Source: an uncultured Gemmiger sp. | Lineage (GTDB): Bacteria > Bacillota > Clostridia > Oscillospirales > Ruminococcaceae | Direction of reading: 5' to 3' | Assembly (NCBI GenBank): GCA_944388135.1 | Contig: CALXHP010000071.1 | Location: 1 to 64,000, forward strand | Length of the DNA stretch: 64,000 nucleotides | Shown here: piece by piece, positions 40,205-48,197 of the stretch | How the letters are laid out: each line of letters opens with the position of its first letter | Position numbering within the stretch: the stretch's first letter is position 1 | Program-made: the position numbers and the translations under genes | The notes under the pieces: generated by a model | Told to the model about the DNA's origin: nothing | Databases searched by the model: none | What the model saw: only the letters and a program-made list of their open reading frames with translations

Positions 40205-41716
40205 ATGAAACATATTCTTGCACTGTTGGACCGTACCGTCCGCCGCTGGGGGGAACGCCCGGCTTTCGGCGATGAGCACGGCACCCTGACCTGGAACCAG
40301 GTGGGGCAGGCAGTCCAAAGCCTGGGCACCGCCCTGGCACACGCGGGCGTACAGCGCCGCCCGGTGGCCCTCTATCTGGACCATGAAGTTCCCTGTCTGC
40401 TGGCCATGCTGGGCACCCTGGCCGCCGGCGGCTTTTACACCGTGCTGGACACCGCCCAGCCCCCGGAGCGGGTGCGGCGGATCACCAACCAGCTGGAACC
40501 GGTCCTGCTGGTCACCGACGCCGCCCACCGGCAGGCCGCCGATGCCCTGGACCTGACCTGTCCCCTGCTGGAGATCGACGATGCCCTGACCTGTTCCCCC
40601 GATCCCTTCCTGTTGCAGAAGCTGCGGGAAGAGGCCATTGACACCGACCTGGCCTATGTGCTCTTCACTTCCGGCTCCACCGGCACCCCCAAGGGGGTGG
40701 CTGTACAGCACCGGGCGGTCCTGGCCTACAGCGCCTGGACCGCCGGGACCTTTGCCATCGACGAGACCACCGTGTTCGGCAACCAGACCCCCTTCTACTT
40801 TTCCATGTCGGTGACCGACCTGTACACCGCCCTGCGTACCGGCGCCCAGGTTCAGATCCTGCCCAAGCGGCTGTTTTCCTTTCCGGTGCAGCTGCTGGAC
40901 TACCTGACCACCCACGAGGTGAACACCCTCTACTGGGTGCCTTCCGCCCTGGGGGGCGTGGTCCGCTGGAAAGCCCTGGACTACACCGCCCTGCCGCCCC
41001 TGCGCACCATTCTGTTTGCGGGGGAAACCATGCCTACCCCCTACCTGAACTACTGGCGGGCCCACTATCCGGCAGCCCTTTTTGCCAACCTCTTTGGCCC
41101 TACCGAGACCACCGACATCTGCGCTTACTACATTGTAGACCGGGAATTTGCCGACGACGAGCCCCTGCCCATCGGCCGGGCCTGCGACAACTGCGGTTTG
41201 CTGGTGCTGACGGAGGACGGCCGGGAGGCTGCCCCCGGCCAGGTGGGCGAGCTCTGTGCCCGGGGCAGTTTTCTGGCGGCGGGCTACTACAACATGCCCG
41301 ACAAAACCGCCGAACGGTTCTGCCCCAACCCGCTGCAGCCCCACTATCCCGAGATCATCTACCGCACCGGGGACCTGGTACGGTACGACGACCAGGGGCT
41401 GCTGCAGTACATGGGCCGGGCGGACAACCAGATCAAACATATGGGCTACCGCATTGAGCTGGGGGAGATCGAGACCGCCGCCTTCGGGCAGGAAGGGCTG
41501 CAAAGCTGCGCCTGCCTCTATGACGCCCCCCGGGACCGGCTGGTGCTTTTCTACACCGGCAAAAAGGGCCTGGAGGAAGCGCTTCGCCCCCGGCTGGCCG
41601 CACGGCTGCCCGCCTATATGCAGCCCGGTGCCTACCGCCGTTTGCAGGCCATGCCCCAGAACCAGAACGGAAAAATCGACCGTGCCGCACTGCGCGCCTT
41701 GTGCAAGGAGGACTAA
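40205..41716 (+). CDS. dltA: D-alanine:carrier protein ligase
   Basis: A 503-residue adenylation enzyme. Core motifs are YVLFTSGSTGTPKGVAVQHRAV (about residues 149-170), the DltA-type NQTPFYFSMSVTDLYTAL near 195, NLFGPTETTDICAYY near 295, YRTGDLVRYDDQGLLQYMGRADNQIK (about 382-407) and the A10 lysine in NQNGKIDRAAL near 487. It activates D-alanine as AMP ester and loads the carrier encoded two bases downstream. It is the first gene of a four-gene operon in the order dltA-dltC-dltB-dltD-like, a reordering of the textbook ABCD. Confidence 0.9.
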   Translation: MKHILALLDRTVRRWGERPAFGDEHGTLTWNQVGQAVQSLGTALAHAGVQRRPVALYLDHEVPCLLAMLGTLAAGGFYTVLDTAQPPERVRRITNQLEPVLLVTDAAHRQAADALDLTCPLLEIDDALTCSPDPFLLQKLREEAIDTDLAYVLFTSGSTGTPKGVAVQHRAVLAYSAWTAGTFAIDETTVFGNQTPFYFSMSVTDLYTALRTGAQVQILPKRLFSFPVQLLDYLTTHEVNTLYWVPSALGGVVRWKALDYTALPPLRTILFAGETMPTPYLNYWRAHYPAALFANLFGPTETTDICAYYIVDREFADDEPLPIGRACDNCGLLVLTEDGREAAPGQVGELCARGSFLAAGYYNMPDKTAERFCPNPLQPHYPEIIYRTGDLVRYDDQGLLQYMGRADNQIKHMGYRIELGEIETAAFGQEGLQSCACLYDAPRDRLVLFYTGKKGLEEALRPRLAARLPAYMQPGAYRRLQAMPQNQNGKIDRAALRALCKED

Positions 41717-41718
41717 CC

Positions 41719-41952
41719 ATGCATACCATTGAAGAGATCATGAACATTCTTTCCGAAGTGAAACCGGACCTGACCGTCGCCCCCGACGAGGAACTGGTGC
41801 GCACCGGCGTACTGGACTCGGTGGACATCATGTCGGTGGTCATGGCCCTGGCCGAGGAGTTTGATCTGGAGATCAGCCCCCTGGACCTGAAAGAGGAAAA
41901 CTTCCACACCGCCAACGCCATTCTGGCGCTGGTGAACCGGCTGGATGACTGA
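41719..41952 (+). CDS. dltC: D-alanyl carrier protein
   Basis: A 77-residue acyl-carrier-type protein. The phosphopantetheine serine is in GVLDSVDIMSVVMAL (about Ser36). Acidic composition, four-helix layout and length match DltC. AAGGAGG lies in the last codons of dltA, two bases separating stop and start codon. It carries D-alanine thioester to DltB. Confidence 0.92.
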   Translation: MHTIEEIMNILSEVKPDLTVAPDEELVRTGVLDSVDIMSVVMALAEEFDLEISPLDLKEENFHTANAILALVNRLDD

Positions 41953-41984
41953 GCCGGAACCTGCCATGTGAGGAGCCGCGATCT

Positions 41985-43553
41985 ATGGCCTACAACTCCT
42001 TCCCCTACTTATGTATCTTTCTGCCCCTGTGCTGGGCGGCCTGGGCCCTGTTGCCTCAGCGGTACCGCCCGGCTGCGCTGCTGGGCGGCAGCCTGCTCTT
42101 TTACTGGCTGATGGCCGGTGGTTACACCGTATGGCTGCTGCTGGCCGCCGCCCTGACCTGGGCGTTGGGCCTGGCCCTGGGCCGGCTGCAGGACCTGCAG
42201 GCGGCCACCGTCCCCGGGTTGGAAAAAACCGCCCGGAAGGCGGCCAAGCAGCAGTTCACCGCCCTGCAAAAAGGCATGGTGGCGGTGGGGGTGGCCGGGC
42301 TGCTGGGACTGCTGGTGGGGCTGAAATATCTGCCCTTTCTGGCACGGTTCCTCAACGCCCTGCTGACCCGCCTGCCCCTGGGCTGGCAGGTGACTGTCCC
42401 CAGCTTTGTGCAGCCGGTGGGGCTGAGCTTCTTCACCCTGATGGCCATGAGCTACCTGTTCGATGTGCGCCGGGGCACCACCCGGCCCGCCGCCCACTAC
42501 TGGCAGGTGCTGCTCTACCTGAGTTTCTGGCCCCATGTGGTGGAGGGCCCCTTCGACCGCTGGGCACAGGTATCCCCCACCCTGCTGGACCCGCCCAAGC
42601 CCGACTACCGGGCCTTTACCTTCGGGGTGCAGCGCATCCTGTGGGGCATGATGAAAAAACTCATCATCGCCGACCGGGCCAATATGTACGTCAAGGCTGT
42701 CTTTGACGACTGGACGAAATATTCCGGCGGCGCCGTGGTGGTGGCCACCCTGCTGTACACTTTGCAGCTCTATGCGGAGTTTTCCGGCTGCATGGATATG
42801 GTCCTGGGTGCCGCCCAGTGCTTCGGCGTGCCCCTGGCGGAAAATTTCCGGCAGCCCTTCTTTGCCCGCAGCGTCAGCGACTTCTGGCGCCGGTGGCATA
42901 TCACCCTGGGCGCCTGGCTGCGGGAGTACCTCTTCCAGCCGGTCATCGTCAGCAAGCCCATGATGCAGTTCGGCAAATGGTGCCGCACCCGGTTCGGTGC
43001 TGCCCTGGGCCGCAGCCTGCCCGTCTGGGCGGGTCTGCTCCTCACCTGGCTGGCCATCGGCATCTGGCACGGGGCGGGCTGGCTCTACGTAGTCTACGGC
43101 CTCTACTATTTCCTGCTGCAGTGGCTGGGGGAGGTCACCGAACCCGCCCTGCTCCGCCTTTGCCCCGCTTTGCCCCAATGGCGTACCCGCCGGTGGTACC
43201 GGCTGTGGCAGATGGCCCGCACCTTTGTGCTGGTAAACCTGGGCATGCTGATCTTCCGCTCCAACGGCGCCCGTGCCGCCCTGGAGATGCTGGCCAGCCT
43301 GCGCCGCCCCTATGCGGGCAGCCTGCTCATCAAGCTGGACGTCCAGGACCTGTGGGTGCTGGGCATCGGCGCCCTGGTGCTGCTGGGGGTGGACCTGCTC
43401 CACGAACGGGGCATCTCCATCCGGGAAAGCCTGGCCCGCAAACCGCTGCCCCTGCGCTGGGCCGTCTATTGCGGCGGCATGCTGGCCGTGATGATCTTTG
43501 GCGCCTACGGCGACAACTATGACCCTGCTGCCTTCATCTATGCGCAGTTCTGA
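41985..43553 (+). CDS. dltB: D-alanyl transfer membrane protein, MBOAT family
   Basis: A 522-residue MBOAT with about eleven helices. Marks are VQPVGLSFFTLMAMSYLFDV (about residues 141-160), WPHVVEGPFDRW near 180, the conserved block DFWRRWHITLGAWLREYLF near 301 and the catalytic-histidine stretch GIWHGAGWLYVVYGLYYF near 360. It is longer than many DltB proteins (about 400 residues) and nearer in size to AlgI/PatA-type O-acyltransferases. Position behind dltC still favours D-alanyl transfer to teichoic acid or another surface polymer. The ATG follows AGGAG at ten bases. Confidence 0.88.
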   Translation: MAYNSFPYLCIFLPLCWAAWALLPQRYRPAALLGGSLLFYWLMAGGYTVWLLLAAALTWALGLALGRLQDLQAATVPGLEKTARKAAKQQFTALQKGMVAVGVAGLLGLLVGLKYLPFLARFLNALLTRLPLGWQVTVPSFVQPVGLSFFTLMAMSYLFDVRRGTTRPAAHYWQVLLYLSFWPHVVEGPFDRWAQVSPTLLDPPKPDYRAFTFGVQRILWGMMKKLIIADRANMYVKAVFDDWTKYSGGAVVVATLLYTLQLYAEFSGCMDMVLGAAQCFGVPLAENFRQPFFARSVSDFWRRWHITLGAWLREYLFQPVIVSKPMMQFGKWCRTRFGAALGRSLPVWAGLLLTWLAIGIWHGAGWLYVVYGLYYFLLQWLGEVTEPALLRLCPALPQWRTRRWYRLWQMARTFVLVNLGMLIFRSNGARAALEMLASLRRPYAGSLLIKLDVQDLWVLGIGALVLLGVDLLHERGISIRESLARKPLPLRWAVYCGGMLAVMIFGAYGDNYDPAAFIYAQF

Positions 43554-43584
43554 GGGGTCCACAAACCGAACGGGAGTATCCTGT

Positions 43585-44598
43585 ATGTCTTTACGAACCT
43601 GGCAAAAAAATGCGCTGCGCATCGTGGCCTTTCTGCTGGTACTGCTGATGCTGGTACTGGCCGCCGGTCACTATCTGATGCCCCAGTCCAACCGCTATCT
43701 GGAAGGTTACACGGCGGGCGGCATCCTGGGGGAAGATTTCGACACCATCGACGTGCTGGTACTGGGAGATTCCAACGCCGCCCAGGGCATTGCCCCCATG
43801 CATTGGTATGATGCCTACGGCATCACCGGCTATACCTACGCGGCCGGCTGGCTTTCCATGTACAACATCTACTATCGGCTGCAGCAGATCTACGAGGAGC
43901 AGAATCCCAAGGTGGTGGTCCTCTGCACCGCCCCCGCCTACACCAAAAAAAGCAGCGAAAGCTATATGCAGAGCGCTCTGGGCGATATTGCCGACGAACT
44001 GCTGCCGCTGCTGCGCTTCCACGACAACTGGAAATACCTGACGCCGGAAAATCTTTTTACCCAGAAGGACTACAGCTGGCGGGATGTGAACAAGGGCTAC
44101 ACCCCCATCACCGATGTGGCAGGCCGCCCCAATCTGGATTACATGTATGACACCGGCGCCAGCGAATCTATCCCCTTTTTGGTGAAGTTTTACATGCAGC
44201 GCATCCTGCAGCTCTGTGCGGACCATGACAGTGAAGTACTGCTGGTCACGGTACCGGCGGCGGTGGGCTGGAACCTGGCCCGCCACAACGGCATCGCCGC
44301 CTTTGCCGAGGAAAACGGGGTGCCCTACCTGGACTTCAACATGGCCGACACCAACCCCGGCATCGACTGGACCACCGACACCGCCGACGGCGGCACCCAC
44401 CTGAACTGGCTGGGCGCCCGGAAGGTCAGCGATGCCCTGGGGGACTATCTCCAGGAGCACTACGACCTGGCGGATCACCGGGGGCAGGCCGGTTATGAGA
44501 CCTGGGACAGCGATGCCCAGAGCTACCGGGATATGCTGCCGGAGATCACCCAGCGCGTCCAGGAAAACGCCGGAATTGTGCAAGATGCACAATCATAG
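43585..44598 (+). CDS. SGNH-hydrolase-like membrane-anchored protein in DltD position
   Basis: A 337-residue protein. A signal-anchor helix (about residues 11-27) is followed by an outside domain with VLGDSNAAQGIAP near 59, the GDS(N) nucleophile block of SGNH/GDSL hydrolases, and VVLCTAPAYTKKSSE near 111. The closing catalytic pair may be DGGTHLNWLGARKVSD near 271 (Asp/His as DxxH-like). It occupies the place of DltD but lacks overall DltD resemblance by eye and is shorter (DltD about 400). It could move or remove acyl or alanyl groups on the outer surface. The ATG at 43585 follows GGGAG. Confidence 0.78.
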   Translation: MSLRTWQKNALRIVAFLLVLLMLVLAAGHYLMPQSNRYLEGYTAGGILGEDFDTIDVLVLGDSNAAQGIAPMHWYDAYGITGYTYAAGWLSMYNIYYRLQQIYEEQNPKVVVLCTAPAYTKKSSESYMQSALGDIADELLPLLRFHDNWKYLTPENLFTQKDYSWRDVNKGYTPITDVAGRPNLDYMYDTGASESIPFLVKFYMQRILQLCADHDSEVLLVTVPAAVGWNLARHNGIAAFAEENGVPYLDFNMADTNPGIDWTTDTADGGTHLNWLGARKVSDALGDYLQEHYDLADHRGQAGYETWDSDAQSYRDMLPEITQRVQENAGIVQDAQS

Positions 44599-44660
44599 GC
44601 TATGAATATACAGCACATTGTACACTTCTTCCTCTTGCAAAGAACGTTGAAATGTTGTAC

Positions 44661-44666
44661 TATAAT
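44661..44666 (+). promoter_or_regulatory. -10 element before the candidate noncoding RNA
   Basis: A perfect TATAAT stands at 44661-44666. The best -35 is TTGCAA at 44636-44641 with a 19-base spacer. There is no ATG-plus-ribosome-site reading frame behind it. Confidence 0.5.
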
Positions 44667-44669
44667 GGC

Positions 44670-44901
44670 ATAGAAAGCAATGACGCTTTGGAACGGTTGG
44701 TACGCACCGCCGCACCAAAGCGCTTTTTTGTGGATAGCTTTCTGGCAAGAGGAAGAATACCAGAGCGCCCTGCCGGTCAACCTGGAAGGGCATCCACTTG
44801 TAGAGGGGTGGGTTCCGTTCGATAGACGAGCGGCAAGACGTTCTGTTTTTCTCCTTCTTTTTTGAAACGGGACGGGGCAGTGGCCGTCCCGTTTTATTTT
44901 T
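44670..44901 (+). ncRNA. Candidate structured noncoding RNA, about 230 nt
   Basis: The gap after the dlt operon holds a dense set of perfect helices and no supported gene. AGAAAGC (44672-44678) can pair with GCTTTCT (44737-44743) around a GCTTTGG/CCAAAGC hairpin. GTGGAT (44730-44735) pairs with ATCCAC (44792-44797) and encloses two arms, TCTGG/CCAGA (44741-44745, 44760-44764) and GCCCT/AGGGC (44767-44771, 44787-44791), a three-way junction. CCGTTCG/CGAGCGG (44815-44821, 44827-44833) follows, and an 11-bp terminator stem with T run closes the unit (44865-44901). A TATAAT box precedes it. The class is not identified; a raiA-motif-type RNA is a guess I cannot verify. Confidence 0.6.
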
Positions 44902-44910
44902 GTGCATACA

Positions 44911-44940
44911 AAAGCGCCGGTCCGTGGGGACCGGCGCTTT
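44911..44940. terminator. Bidirectional terminator before the PTS IIC-like gene
   Basis: A 13-bp stem (44911-44923 with 44928-44940), AAAGCGCCGGTCC and its complement. It lies nine bases past the stop of the minus-strand permease gene. Confidence 0.75.
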
Positions 44941-44948
44941 GTCGTTTG

Positions 44949-45992
44949 TTATGCCAGTTTCAGGTCGTTTTCCTTGATCCAGCCCTTTTTGCGCAGCAAC
45001 TCACAGAACAGTGTACTGAGCACCGCGGGCAACACAAAGCAGATCAGCACCAGCCCCGCCCAGTCAAAGGCGGTGATGGTCTTGCCCATCTCCACCCAGC
45101 CGGTGTAGACGCCGATCTGCCCCACCAGGCCGCAGGTACCCATACCGCTGGACACCGCGGGGCCGTTCATCTCCAGGTGGAACAGGCAGGTGGCCAGGGG
45201 ACCGGTGATGGCCGAGGCCAGCGTAGGAGGAATCCATATGCGGGGATTGCGCAGGATGTTGGGCATCTGCAGCATGCTGGTTCCAAGCCCCTGGCTCACC
45301 AAGCCGCCCACACCGTTTTCTTTAAAGCTCATCACCGCAAAGCCCACCATCTGGGCACAGCAGCCGGCCACTGCCGCACCGCCCGCCAGGCCGGTGAGGC
45401 CCAGCGCCGCACAGATGGCCGCACTGGAGATGGGCAGCGTCAGCGCCACACCCACCAGGACCGATACGATGATGCCCATGAGCAGGGGCTGCAGCTCGGT
45501 GGCCCACATGATGACGGTGCCCACCGCACTGGCTGCCGCGCCGATGGCCGGGGCGAACAGTACGCTGAGCCCCACCCCCATGAGGATGGTCACCGCCGGG
45601 GTGACCAGAATATCAATGCGGGTCTCCTTGCTGACCAGCTTGCCGCACTCCGCCGCAATGATGGCGATGAAGTAGACGGCCAGCGGGCCGCCGGCGCCGC
45701 CCAGCTCGTTGGCCGCGCCGCCCACCGCGATCAGGCTGAAGAGCACCAGCTGGGGGGCATGCAGCGCATACCCGATGGACGCCGCCATGGCAGGGCCTGC
45801 CACCGCCGTGGCGTAGCCGCCCGCCGCCACCAGAATGGCCAGGCCCAGCTGCTCCCCCAAGGTCTTGATGATGGTGCCGATGAGCAGGCTGGCAAAAAGC
45901 CCCTGGGCCATGGCCCCCATGGCGTCGATGCCGTACCGGTGGGCCGAGATGATCACATCTTTCCGCCGAAAAAACGTTTGAACCGCTTCCAT
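44949..45992 (-). CDS. PTS IIC-like membrane protein (PTS_EIIC_2 type)
   Basis: A 347-residue protein with about nine to ten helices. It is glycine/alanine-rich, with ISAHRYGIDAMGAMAQGLFASLLIGTI (about residues 15-41), KLVSKETRIDILVTPAVTI near 121, and the block NPRIWIPPTLASAITGPLATCLF (about 255-277) followed by MNGPAVSSGMGTCGLVGQIG. These match the stand-alone IIC family PF13303, which lacks IIA/IIB domains and whose cargo is unknown. No PTS partners are nearby, so sugar phosphotransfer is doubtful. Confidence 0.85.
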   Translation of the reverse strand: MEAVQTFFRRKDVIISAHRYGIDAMGAMAQGLFASLLIGTIIKTLGEQLGLAILVAAGGYATAVAGPAMAASIGYALHAPQLVLFSLIAVGGAANELGGAGGPLAVYFIAIIAAECGKLVSKETRIDILVTPAVTILMGVGLSVLFAPAIGAAASAVGTVIMWATELQPLLMGIIVSVLVGVALTLPISSAAICAALGLTGLAGGAAVAGCCAQMVGFAVMSFKENGVGGLVSQGLGTSMLQMPNILRNPRIWIPPTLASAITGPLATCLFHLEMNGPAVSSGMGTCGLVGQIGVYTGWVEMGKTITAFDWAGLVLICFVLPAVLSTLFCELLRKKGWIKENDLKLA

Positions 45993-46059
45993 ACATTCAC
46001 ACCCTTTTCAAAAATTAACGGTATTTTAGCACTGTGCCCGGCAAAATGCAACCTGACGA

Positions 46060-46088
46060 TTGAAAAAACTTGCCGGAGGGGGTACAAT
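46060..46088 (+). promoter_or_regulatory. Promoter of the esterase/DJ-1 unit
   Basis: TTGAAA (46060-46065) and TACAAT (46083-46088) with a 17-base spacer, 41 bases before the ATG. Confidence 0.7.
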
Positions 46089-46129
46089 AAAACAAACTTA
46101 TAGATTTTGTTAAAAGGAGCGCGGACCTT

Positions 46130-46882
46130 ATGGTGGAAACCTTTACCACCCATATCACCCCTTACGGCCTGTACCGCAAGGTCTTTCTCTACCTGCCCGA
46201 CGGCTGGCAGACTTCGGGGCGGCGGTATCCGGTGGTCTATATGTTCGACGGCCACAATCTCTTTTTTGATTCCACCGCCACCTACGGCACCTGCTGGGGC
46301 CTGAAAGAGTATCTGGATGCCCACCCGGAAGCCATTGTGGTGGCGCCGGAGTGCAACCACGAGGGCAACAAACGGCTGGAAGAGTACTGCCCTTACAACT
46401 CCGACTGGTTTGACGGCATCCACGGCACCGGCAAAGCCTATATGGACTGGCTGGTGAAAGAGCTCAAACCCTGCATTGACAAGAACTATCCCACTCTGCC
46501 CGGCCGGGCCCACACCGCCATCGGCGGGTCCAGCATGGGCGGCCTGATGAGCCTGTATGCCATTGCCTGCTACAATGACCTGTTCAGCAAGGCGGCCTGC
46601 CTGTCGCCGTCGGTACGGCTCTGCATGGAGCCCCTGACCGCCGATCTGGGCACTGCCAGCCTGCGCAAGGACACCCGCGTCTACCTGAGCTGGGGCGAAC
46701 TGGAAGCCCGCGACCAGCATCAGCTGGCCCAGTACACCGACAACGCCCTGACCGTAGCCCATCTGCTCAGCGAGCGGGGCGCGGCGGTCTACCCCTATTT
46801 CCAGATGAACGGACGGCACTGCGAGGCCGACTGGCGTCTCCAGCTGGACCGCTGCTTCCGTTTTCTGTTCGGCTGGGAATGA
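46130..46882 (+). CDS. Esterase-D-type alpha/beta hydrolase
   Basis: A 250-residue serine hydrolase of the esterase D/Fes-like family. YPVVYMFDGHNLFFD (about residues 33-47) is the opening strand with an oxyanion region, IGGSSMGGLMSLYAI near 124 the nucleophile elbow, and the histidine MNGRHCEADWR near 224 the likely catalytic base. No signal peptide is present. AAAGGAGC precedes the ATG. It is followed after 42 bases by a DJ-1-type gene, probably in one transcript. The substrate is unknown. Confidence 0.87.
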   Translation: MVETFTTHITPYGLYRKVFLYLPDGWQTSGRRYPVVYMFDGHNLFFDSTATYGTCWGLKEYLDAHPEAIVVAPECNHEGNKRLEEYCPYNSDWFDGIHGTGKAYMDWLVKELKPCIDKNYPTLPGRAHTAIGGSSMGGLMSLYAIACYNDLFSKAACLSPSVRLCMEPLTADLGTASLRKDTRVYLSWGELEARDQHQLAQYTDNALTVAHLLSERGAAVYPYFQMNGRHCEADWRLQLDRCFRFLFGWE

Positions 46883-46924
46883 CCCGGCCGGAACCTACAA
46901 CCGAACCTGAAGGAGGTATTTTCC

Positions 46925-47479
46925 ATGTCGAAAGCCGTTATCTTTTTTGCACCGGGCCTGGAGGAATGCGAGGGCCTGCTCTGTGTGGACATCCTGCGCC
47001 GTGCCGGTGTGGAGGTGACCATCGCCGCCGTGGGCGGCAACCAGACCGTGACCAGCGCCCGCCAGGTCAACGTGGTGGCCGATGCCATCGCCGAAGAGGT
47101 AGACTACAGCGCCTATGATGCCTGCATCCTGCCGGGCGGCATTCCCGGTGTGAACAACCTGAAAGCTGACGCCACCGTGCGCAAGGTCTGCCAGGACTAC
47201 TCCGCAGCCGGCAAGATCGTGGCCGCCATCTGCGCCGGCCCCACCGTGCTGGCGGATTTCGGGGTGCTGAAGGGCAAGAAGGCCACCGTCTACCCCGGCA
47301 TGGACGCCCCGCTCACCCAGGCCGGTGCCGAGTACACCGGTCTGCCCCTGACCATCGACGGCAACATCGTCACCGGCGAGGCTTTGGGCGCCGCCATCCC
47401 CTTCGCCCTGGCCCTGGCCCGTCTGCTGGGCAGTGCCGAGGCATCCGACCGGGTGAAGAAAGCCATCGTCTACCAATAA
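46925..47479 (+). CDS. DJ-1/PfpI-family protein
   Basis: A 184-residue class I glutamine-amidotransferase-like protein. Marks are the conserved glutamate in APGLEECEGLLCVDILRRAG (about Glu13-Glu16), LPGGIPGVNNL near 69 and the nucleophile elbow AAICAGPTVLADFG (about Cys102). This matches the DJ-1 branch, cysteine-based protectors against reactive carbonyls. Its nearest neighbour on the other strand is methylglyoxal synthase, with which it shares only a bidirectional terminator; the theme of methylglyoxal is suggestive. Confidence 0.9.
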   Translation: MSKAVIFFAPGLEECEGLLCVDILRRAGVEVTIAAVGGNQTVTSARQVNVVADAIAEEVDYSAYDACILPGGIPGVNNLKADATVRKVCQDYSAAGKIVAAICAGPTVLADFGVLKGKKATVYPGMDAPLTQAGAEYTGLPLTIDGNIVTGEALGAAIPFALALARLLGSAEASDRVKKAIVYQ

Positions 47480-47489
47480 TTCCAACGCA

Positions 47490-47525
47490 AAAGAGCCTGT
47501 TTCCCCCACCGGAAACAGGCTCTTT
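47490..47525. terminator. Bidirectional terminator between DJ-1 and mgsA
   Basis: A perfect 15-bp stem (47490-47504 with 47511-47525), with AAA and TTT at its ends, between convergent genes. Confidence 0.9.
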
Positions 47526-47536
47526 CTGTTACAGGA

Positions 47537-47941
47537 TTATTTGCGGCCCCGCTGCAGCTCGATCCAGGCCAGGTCTCCCCGCTCCAGACCATGGATCAGT
47601 ACCTCGGCCGTGGCAATGTTGGTGGCCACCGGAATGGTGTGCATATCACACAGGCGCAGCAGCGTCACATCGTTGGGTTCCCCGGGTTTGGCCCCCACCG
47701 GATCCCGGAAAAACAACAGCATATCCACTTCCCCGCAGCCGATCATGGCCGCCACCTGCTCGGCGCCGCCCCGTCTGCCCGGATACAGGCAGCGCACCGG
47801 CAGCCCTGTGGCGTCGTGCACGATCTTGCCGGTGACACCGGTAGCGATCAGGTCGTTTTCCGACAGGATGCGGACATAGGCCGTACAGAATTGTGCCATC
47901 AGTTCCTTGCGGGAATCATGTGCGATCAAGGCAATTCTCAT
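47537..47941 (-). CDS. mgsA: Methylglyoxal synthase
   Basis: A 134-residue MgsA that converts dihydroxyacetone phosphate into methylglyoxal and phosphate. MRIALIAHDSRKELMAQF opens it (catalytic His8/Asp9 region). ATGVTGKIVHDATGLPV near 33 binds phosphate, PGRRGGAEQVAAMI near 54 and the catalytic aspartate in LLFFRDP near 76 follow, and PVATNIATAEVLI closes the fold. The ATG at 47941 follows GAGGGAGAG; the ORF limit at 48223 is rejected. Single-gene unit. Confidence 0.93.
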   Translation of the reverse strand: MRIALIAHDSRKELMAQFCTAYVRILSENDLIATGVTGKIVHDATGLPVRCLYPGRRGGAEQVAAMIGCGEVDMLLFFRDPVGAKPGEPNDVTLLRLCDMHTIPVATNIATAEVLIHGLERGDLAWIELQRGRK

Positions 47942-48138
47942 GACAAATACTCTCTCCCTCTGGGGGCCCGCCATGGCCCCGAAACAATGGTATCTTTTAT
48001 ATGATACGGCAATTTTTCTAAAATTGCAAGTGCGCCGCACACAAACACACAAAAAAGCTCTGTTTTTTTCGTTATAACTTGACATTTTGCCCAAAAGCCC
48101 CCGGCAAAGTTTGGCAAAACGGCGCGGTGTGTTCATGT

Positions 48139-48144
48139 TATAAT
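48139..48144 (+). promoter_or_regulatory. -10 element before the RICIN-type gene
   Basis: TATAAT at 48139-48144, 54 bases before the ATG. No convincing -35 at 16-18 bases was found. Confidence 0.4.
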
Positions 48145-48197
48145 AAAGAAAATCACAGGGGGCATCATCCGGGTGCCCTGCTAAAGGAGGATCTACC

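Noticed and set aside
44560-44600. Second copy of the AACGCCGGAAT...GCAC hairpin seen at 22310
   Set aside because: It resembles the dipeptidase terminator in a few bases, but the stem is broken and lies inside the end of the SGNH-type gene with no T run; similarity is probably chance.
44670-44901. Identification of the structured RNA as 6S, SRP, RNase P or tmRNA
   Set aside because: None of the core sequences I know for these classes is present, so the class is left open.
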